Notes under the pieces: model-generated
The model's input: the letters and a program-made list of their open reading frames with translations, nothing else
The model's database searches: none
What the model was told of the DNA's origin: nothing
NCBI GenBank assembly: GCA_937892015.1
Contig: CALAUY010000119.1
Location: forward strand, 1-11,069
Direction of reading: 5' to 3'
DNA: 11,069 nucleotides
Source: an uncultured Bacteroidales bacterium
Lineage (GTDB): Bacteria > Bacteroidota > Bacteroidia > Bacteroidales > Paludibacteraceae
Shown here: piece after piece, positions 7,519 to 11,069 of the stretch
Layout of the letters: every line of letters starts with the position of its first letter
How positions within the stretch are numbered: position 1 is the stretch's first letter
Translations under genes and position numbers: made by a program

Positions 7519-8700
7519 TTATCCGAAGAGGTTCTTGAAGAATGATCGCTTGTCGTGGTAGCCCGAGGGCGCGGCGTTTGGTGACTGTTGGAACCGAGTC
7601 ATCCACTCTTTTTCTTCTTTCGTCAGTTTCTCGGGTATATAGACGCTGATGTTGATGAGCAGGTCGCCTTGTGCTATCTTGCGTCCATACCCGTCTATCT
7701 GGGGCAGTCCCTTGCCTCGTAGTCGGAGAACGCGCCCGGGTTGCGTGCCGGCACTGATGGGCACTTTCACTTTGCCTTGCAGCGTGGGCACTTCTATCTG
7801 TCCGCCGAGGGTGGCGGTTGGTACGCTCAAAAGGAGGTTGTACACGAGGTCGTTGCCCTCGCGGACAAGGTCGGGATGTTGCTCTTCTTCGATGAGCACG
7901 AGCAGGTTGCCGGGTATGCCGCCACGTGGGGCTGCGTTGCCTTTACTCGGGATAGTCAGTTCCATCCCTTCGGCCACGCCGGCGGGTATCTGGATGGTGA
8001 TGACCTCTTCGTCGCGTACGACACCCTCGCCGTGGCAGTGGGGACAGGGTGTCGTGATGACCTTGCCCTCACCCTCGCAGTCAGGACATATCTCCACTTG
8101 CTGCATCTGTCCGAAGATGGACTGGCGCATGCGGGTGACGCGTCCCTTTCCCTTGCACGTGGGACAGGTGTTCATCACTCCGTCGGCCGAACCGGTGCCG
8201 TGGCAGTGCGGGCAAGCAACGGCTTTGCGAACCTTGATTTTCTTCTCCACGCCGGTTGCCACTTCTTCGAGCGTCACCTTCACTTTGACGCGTAGATTGT
8301 TGCCTCTACGCACTCGTTGTCCTCCGCCCGAACCGCCGAAGAACGAGGAGAATCCGCCGCCCGAACTGCTACCCATCCCCCACGACTCGAAGAGGTCTCC
8401 GAAATGGGAGAAGATGTCGGATAGGTCGATGTTCTCGGCAGAGAAACCACCGGCACCACCCATTCCGGCGAAACCGAATTGGTCGTAGCGTTGGCGTTTC
8501 TGCGGGTCGCTGAGTACTTCGTACGCCTCGGCCGCCTCTTTGAACTTGTCCTCAGCGGCTTTCTTGTCAGCTTCTGAGTCATTCACGTGTCGGTCGGGGT
8601 GATACTGAAGCGCCAGTTTCTTGTACGCCTTTTTGATATCATCCGGTGTCGCGTTCTTGGCGACACCTAACACTTCGTAATAATCTCTTTTGTTTGCCAT
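7519..8700 (-). CDS. dnaJ: Chaperone protein DnaJ (Hsp40)
   Basis: DnaJ delivers unfolded proteins to DnaK (Hsp70) and stimulates its ATPase in the cytoplasm. The 393-residue product begins at ATG 8700 (MANKRDYYEVLGV). A longer frame from a GTG at 8742 would add 14 unconserved residues and is rejected. The J domain covers residues 5-75 with the HPD motif at 34-36. A Gly/Phe-rich linker runs to about 127. Four CxxCxGxG zinc motifs lie at 163-170, 179-186, 205-212 and 219-226, so both zinc centres are complete. The C-terminal substrate-binding domains follow, with IPAGVAEGMELTIPSKG and the end HDKRSFFKNLFG. It is a full-length type I DnaJ. It follows grpE by 48 bp, and its stop lies only 6 bp before the barrel gene start. 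Confidence 0.98.
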   Translation of the reverse strand: MANKRDYYEVLGVAKNATPDDIKKAYKKLALQYHPDRHVNDSEADKKAAEDKFKEAAEAYEVLSDPQKRQRYDQFGFAGMGGAGGFSAENIDLSDIFSHFGDLFESWGMGSSSGGGFSSFFGGSGGGQRVRRGNNLRVKVKVTLEEVATGVEKKIKVRKAVACPHCHGTGSADGVMNTCPTCKGKGRVTRMRQSIFGQMQQVEICPDCEGEGKVITTPCPHCHGEGVVRDEEVITIQIPAGVAEGMELTIPSKGNAAPRGGIPGNLLVLIEEEQHPDLVREGNDLVYNLLLSVPTATLGGQIEVPTLQGKVKVPISAGTQPGRVLRLRGKGLPQIDGYGRKIAQGDLLINISVYIPEKLTKEEKEWMTRFQQSPNAAPSGYHDKRSFFKNLFG

Positions 8701-8748
8701 TGTTAATCTCCAATCGTCAATAGGGGGACTGCCCCCGTCCACTAATCG
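8701..8748 (-). other. grpE-dnaJ spacer with GC hairpin and flanking direct repeats
   Basis: On the coding (minus) strand the 48-bp spacer contains GGGGGCAGTCCCCC (8723-8736), a 5-bp pure G/C stem with a 4-base loop. It is flanked by an imperfect 11-bp direct repeat, TTAACGATTAG (complement of 8742-8752, overlapping the grpE stop) and TTGACGATTGG (complement of 8710-8720). No U-run follows the stem, so it is not a standard terminator; it might act as an mRNA stability or processing element, or be a small dispersed repeat. No TAnnTTTG promoter is visible. Confidence 0.5.
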
Positions 8749-9339
8749 TTAAGCACCTACCACCACTTTGGCGTAACGTATCACTTTGTCGCCGAGTGTG
8801 TAACCTTTCTGTGTGCAGTCGATGATGAGTCCTTTCTTGTCGTCACCGGCAGCGAGGGTAGTGATGGCCTCATGTTTGTCAACATCGAAAGGCAAGTCCT
8901 CGGTTGGGATAGCGTTGACATCGTGGTCTGCGAGGAACGCGATGAATTTCTTGTGGATGAGGTCGATACCCTCGCGGATGGCGTTGATATCTTCCGTGGT
9001 GGCCATGGCCTGCTCCGCTCGTTCAAAATCATCGACCAAACTGAGCATGTCGGTGAAGATACGCTCTCCGGCAGTGGCCTGCAACTCCAGTTTCTCTTTA
9101 GCCGTACGCTTGCGGTAGTTCTCGAACTCAGCCATCATGCGGAGATTCTTATCCTTTAGGTCCTCTATCTGCGCCTCAAGGTCTGCCAACTGTTCTTGTA
9201 CGTCCGACTCGGTCTGTTCCGTGGACTCGTCTTGTTCGGTGGACTCGTCTTGCTCGATGGGCTCTTCTTGTTCGGTGGACTCGCTCTCTTGCTCCAAGAG
9301 TTCGTCGTCCTGTATTTCGTTATCTTTTTCCATAATCAT
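8749..9339 (-). CDS. grpE: Nucleotide exchange factor GrpE with acidic repeat N-terminus
   Basis: GrpE is the nucleotide exchange factor of DnaK: it forms a dimer that releases ADP and resets the Hsp70 cycle. The 196-residue product may start at ATG 9339 or at ATG 9333 (MIM...); both give the same protein apart from two residues. The N-terminal 45 residues are highly acidic and contain a hexapeptide repeat. The long helix follows with RMMAEFENYRKRTAKEK, the family's N-Y-R-K-R site. Next come DDFERA and the C-terminal beta domain with PFDVDKHEAIT and CTQKGYTLGDKVIRYAKVVV, the GrpE signature. Length is normal for the family. It lies 110 bp after ruvB and 48 bp before dnaJ; dnaK is not in the window. 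Its upstream region holds a possible sigma-54-type promoter, fitting separate stress control from ruvB. Confidence 0.97.
   Translation of the reverse strand: MIMEKDNEIQDDELLEQESESTEQEEPIEQDESTEQDESTEQTESDVQEQLADLEAQIEDLKDKNLRMMAEFENYRKRTAKEKLELQATAGERIFTDMLSLVDDFERAEQAMATTEDINAIREGIDLIHKKFIAFLADHDVNAIPTEDLPFDVDKHEAITTLAAGDDKKGLIIDCTQKGYTLGDKVIRYAKVVVGA
9214..9285 (-). repeat. 18-bp in-frame repeat encoding the acidic hexapeptide DESTEQ in grpE
   Basis: Four consecutive 18-bp units encode SESTEQ, EEPIEQ, DESTEQ and DESTEQ (residues 19-42). The last two are almost identical at the DNA level and the second is the most diverged. The units preserve frame, so copy number would change only the length of the disordered acidic arm in front of the GrpE long helix. 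Confidence 0.85.
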
Positions 9340-9357
9340 TTGTTTTTAATGTGTGCC

Positions 9358-9373
9358 ACAAAATCCGCGCCAA
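9358..9373 (-). promoter_or_regulatory. Possible sigma-54 (-24/-12) promoter for grpE-dnaJ
   Basis: The minus strand reads TTGGCGCGGATTTTGT. This fits the RpoN consensus TGGCACG-N4-TTGC with correct GG-to-G spacing and two departures: A to G within the -24 block and C to T at the end of the -12 block. Predicted transcription would begin near 9346, leaving a short leader to the grpE ATG at 9333. Known: many Bacteroidetes encode RpoN. Inference: that it is used here. Presence of rpoN in this genome cannot be seen. Confidence 0.35.
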
Positions 9374-9384
9374 AAGCGTAAAAG

Positions 9385-9397
9385 TGCCAAAATGGCA
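9385..9397. promoter_or_regulatory. Inverted repeat TGCCA-AAA-TGGCA upstream of grpE
   Basis: A perfect 5-bp inverted repeat with a 3-bp spacer lies 11 bp upstream of the putative -24 element in the ruvB-grpE gap. Its position and symmetry fit an operator or activator site for heat-shock control. It does not match the CIRCE operator recognised by HrcA (9-bp arms, 9-bp spacer). The binding protein is unknown. Confidence 0.4.
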
Positions 9398-9449
9398 GAC
9401 GCGTTGGTCGGGGATGTGACAATATGTCTTTCGTGTGAACCGCGGGTCG

Positions 9450-10496
9450 TCAGTCGAAGAGCGTGGGATTGGTGTCGAGTCGTGTCTTGCCGATGGGCAG
9501 GTTGCGCCCGAGGTGCTTGTATGCCAGTTCGGTCACTTCTCGTCCGCGTGGAGTGCGCTTAATGAACCCTTCCATGATGAGGTAGGGCTCGTACACATCC
9601 TCTATCGTGCCGGCATCTTCACCCATAGCGGTAGCGATAGTGTTCAGTCCGACAGGTCCGCCCTTGAACTTGTCGATGATGGTTGTCAGCAGTTTGTTGT
9701 CCATCTCGTCGAGTCCGAACGTGTCGATGTTCAGTGCTTCGAGTGCGTAGCGGGTGATATCAATATCGATGTGTCCGTCGCCCTTGACTTGTGCAAAGTC
9801 GCGTACTCGCCGCAGCAGTGCGTTGGCGATACGTGGAGTACCGCGACTGCGACGGGCTATCTCATCGGCAGCGTGGCTGTCGATATGGATGCCCAGCAGA
9901 CGGGCACTGCGGCGGACAATCTTTCCCAACGTCTCGGCATCGTAGTACTCGAGGTGGCTCTTGATGCCGAATCGGGCGAGCAGCGGCGAAGTGAGGAGTC
10001 CGCTGCGGGTGGTCGCACCGACGAGGGTGAAATGGTTGAGGTCAATCTGTATGGTGCGAGCCGAGGGACCCTTGTCTATCATGATGTCGATGCGGTAGTC
10101 CTCCATGGCCGAGTACAGGTATTCCTCCACCACGGGCGACAGGCGGTGTATCTCGTCAATGAACAGCACGTCGTTCTTCTCCAGCGACGTCAGGATGCCG
10201 GCCAGGTCGCCGGGCTTGTCGAGCACAGGTCCCGAGGTAATCTTGAAGCCCACGCCCAGCTCGTTGGCTATGATGTTCGACAGCGTGGTCTTGCCCAGTC
10301 CGGGAGGACCGTGCAGCAATACATGGTCCAGCGGTTCGCCACGATACTTGGCAGCCTCGACGAACACCTCCAGGTTCTCCACCACCTGCTGCTGTCCACT
10401 GAAATCACTGAACGAGAGGGGGCGTAAGGCATTCTCGAATTCCTTTTCGGAAGAGGTGATTTGCTCCTGTCTGATGTCAAAATCTTCGTCCATCAT
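9450..10496 (-). CDS. ruvB: Holliday junction branch migration ATPase RuvB
   Basis: RuvB is the hexameric AAA+ motor that, with RuvA, drives branch migration of Holliday junctions in recombinational repair. The 348-residue product starts at the double ATG (10496 or 10493). Motifs in order: Walker A GPPGLGKTT (63-71), Walker B LFIDEIHR (111-118), sensor 1 GATTRSG (160-166), arginine finger in LLARFG (Arg 175), and sensor 2 RGTPRIANALLRR (218-230). The C-terminal winged-helix domain contains GGPVGLNTIA and EPYLIMEGFIKRTPRGR. All key residues are present and length is normal. ruvA is not adjacent in the window. A TAnnTTTG box lies just upstream, so the transcript has a very short leader. It is followed by grpE after 110 bp without an obvious terminator. 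Confidence 0.98.
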   Translation of the reverse strand: MMDEDFDIRQEQITSSEKEFENALRPLSFSDFSGQQQVVENLEVFVEAAKYRGEPLDHVLLHGPPGLGKTTLSNIIANELGVGFKITSGPVLDKPGDLAGILTSLEKNDVLFIDEIHRLSPVVEEYLYSAMEDYRIDIMIDKGPSARTIQIDLNHFTLVGATTRSGLLTSPLLARFGIKSHLEYYDAETLGKIVRRSARLLGIHIDSHAADEIARRSRGTPRIANALLRRVRDFAQVKGDGHIDIDITRYALEALNIDTFGLDEMDNKLLTTIIDKFKGGPVGLNTIATAMGEDAGTIEDVYEPYLIMEGFIKRTPRGREVTELAYKHLGRNLPIGKTRLDTNPTLFD

Positions 10497-10510
10497 ATAC
10501 TTTTTGCTGG

Positions 10511-10518
10511 CAAAGTTA
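10511..10518 (-). promoter_or_regulatory. Bacteroidetes -7 promoter box for ruvB
   Basis: The minus strand reads TAACTTTG, an exact match to the Bacteroidetes primary-sigma -7 element TAnnTTTG. It sits 15 bp before the ruvB ATG at 10496, so the transcript leader would be only about 8 bases. No clear -33 TTTG is visible at the usual distance; the upstream stretch is AT-rich. Confidence 0.6.
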
Positions 10519-10539
10519 CGAAATTATTCATAATTTTAG

Positions 10540-10547
10540 TATTTTTG
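10540..10547 (+). promoter_or_regulatory. Bacteroidetes -7 promoter box for the esterase gene
   Basis: The plus strand reads TATTTTTG, matching TAnnTTTG, 28 bp before the ATG at 10576. The following leader is AT-rich (AAAAACTACTATTT), a favourable context for translation in Bacteroidetes, which often lack strong Shine-Dalgarno sites. A matching -33 element is not obvious. This box and the ruvB box face away from each other within the 79-bp divergent region 10497-10575. Confidence 0.5.
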
Positions 10548-10575
10548 CAGGCAGAAATTCTAAAAACTACTATTT

Positions 10576-11069
10576 ATGAAGCGCATAACACTACTGACCC
10601 TCGCGGCTCTGATGTCGATAGGCATGCAGGCCAGCACCACGCTCCCACCTTCGGGGAAAATCATTTGTCCTACCGACAAACACATCCAATACGTTGGTCG
10701 CATCTGTTTCGATAACCCTCAGCGCCCCCGCTTCACTTTCCCGGGTGTGCAGATCAACGCTGGCTTTACAGGCACCAGTCTGAAGATGATGGCGAAGCCC
10801 AAGAGCGGCTATTTCATGGCACAGATCGACGAGGCTGCTCCCTTCAAGGTGAGTTTCATGGGCGAGCGCGACTCCGTAGTGACACTGGCAACAGCCCTGC
10901 CTAAGGGTTCGCACACCGTCCGACTGATGTATGTCATCGAGGGTTACGAGTTGAAACCCGAGTTCCGTGGTTTCATCCTCGACAGCGATGCCACCATCCT
11001 CGATGCCCCTGCCCTGCCCGAGCGCACCATTGAGTTCATCGGCAACTCCATCACCTGTGGCTATGGCGA
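10576..11069 (+). CDS. Secreted SGNH-hydrolase esterase, CE2-like (3' end off window)
   Basis: The frame is open from ATG 10576 to the window end, giving 164 residues of an incomplete protein. It begins with a signal peptide (MKRITLLTLAALMSIG, likely cut after MQA near residue 19), so the product is exported. Residues about 25-145 look like the beta-sandwich domain that precedes the catalytic domain in carbohydrate esterase family 2. The catalytic domain starts at the very end with IEFIGNSITCGYG, the block I motif of SGNH hydrolases; its Ser would be the nucleophile. The usual GDS is GNS here. CE2 enzymes remove acetyl (sometimes feruloyl) groups from plant-type polysaccharides, so a role in glycan deacetylation is likely. 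The His and any Asp of the catalytic set lie off window. A different SGNH esterase family is possible. Confidence 0.8.
   Translation, partial: MKRITLLTLAALMSIGMQASTTLPPSGKIICPTDKHIQYVGRICFDNPQRPRFTFPGVQINAGFTGTSLKMMAKPKSGYFMAQIDEAAPFKVSFMGERDSVVTLATALPKGSHTVRLMYVIEGYELKPEFRGFILDSDATILDAPALPERTIEFIGNSITCGYG

Noticed and set aside
7649..8488. 279-codon plus-strand frame opposite dnaJ
   Set aside because: dnaJ is intact with all zinc motifs; the antisense translation is rich in Pro, Ser and Arg with no domain.
9382..9396. Sigma-54 match one register upstream (TTGGCAC...GC)
   Set aside because: The GG-to-GC spacing is one base short of the RpoN requirement; the match at 9358-9373 has the correct spacing.
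9435..10427. 330-codon plus-strand open frame antisense to ruvB
   Set aside because: It lies fully opposite a clear ruvB with all AAA+ motifs; its translation has no recognisable domain and arises from codon bias of the real gene.

Overview
The window looks like a chromosomal segment from a member of the Bacteroidales, most likely a Prevotella-like organism with moderate to high GC. The grounds are a SusC/SusD outer-membrane pair, TAnnTTTG-type promoter elements (the Bacteroidetes -7 box) in the one AT-rich divergent intergenic region, and the Bacteroidetes style of the PdxB, RuvB, GrpE and DnaJ proteins. Species assignment is inference.

Layout from left to right. (1) The 3' half of pdxB (erythronate-4-phosphate dehydrogenase, vitamin B6 synthesis) runs rightward and ends inside a six-copy TGAGA microsatellite. 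(2) It converges on a long leftward block. Read in its own direction this block is ruvB (Holliday-junction motor), grpE and dnaJ (Hsp70 co-chaperones), a large TonB-receptor-like outer-membrane barrel, a short SusC-type TonB-dependent transporter and a SusD-type surface lipoprotein. (3) To the right of ruvB, across a 79-bp AT-rich divergent promoter region, a rightward gene encodes the N-terminal part of a secreted SGNH/CE2-like esterase that runs off the window.

From dnaJ to the susD-like gene the spacing is very tight: 6 bp between dnaJ and the barrel gene, 41 bp to susC and 1 bp to susD. This suggests that the three envelope genes can be transcribed from the grpE/dnaJ promoter. That would be an unusual coupling of cytoplasmic heat-shock co-chaperones to an outer-membrane uptake system. 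The SusCD pair has no nearby glycoside hydrolase or dedicated regulator inside the window, so its substrate cannot be inferred. The CE2-like esterase suggests glycan deacetylation nearby, but it is divergent and separated by ruvB.

The most distinctive sequence feature is an exact 12 x 9-bp in-frame tandem array near the 3' end of the susD-like gene. It encodes an Asn-rich tripeptide repeat (consensus N-X-S) just before the conserved C-terminal tail. Other points worth a look are a possible sigma-54-type promoter with an inverted repeat upstream of grpE, a TTG start for susC, absence of the usual N-terminal carboxypeptidase-D-like domain in SusC, and a small hairpin flanked by direct repeats between grpE and dnaJ. 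No RNA genes, insertion sequences, CRISPR arrays or phage genes were seen.
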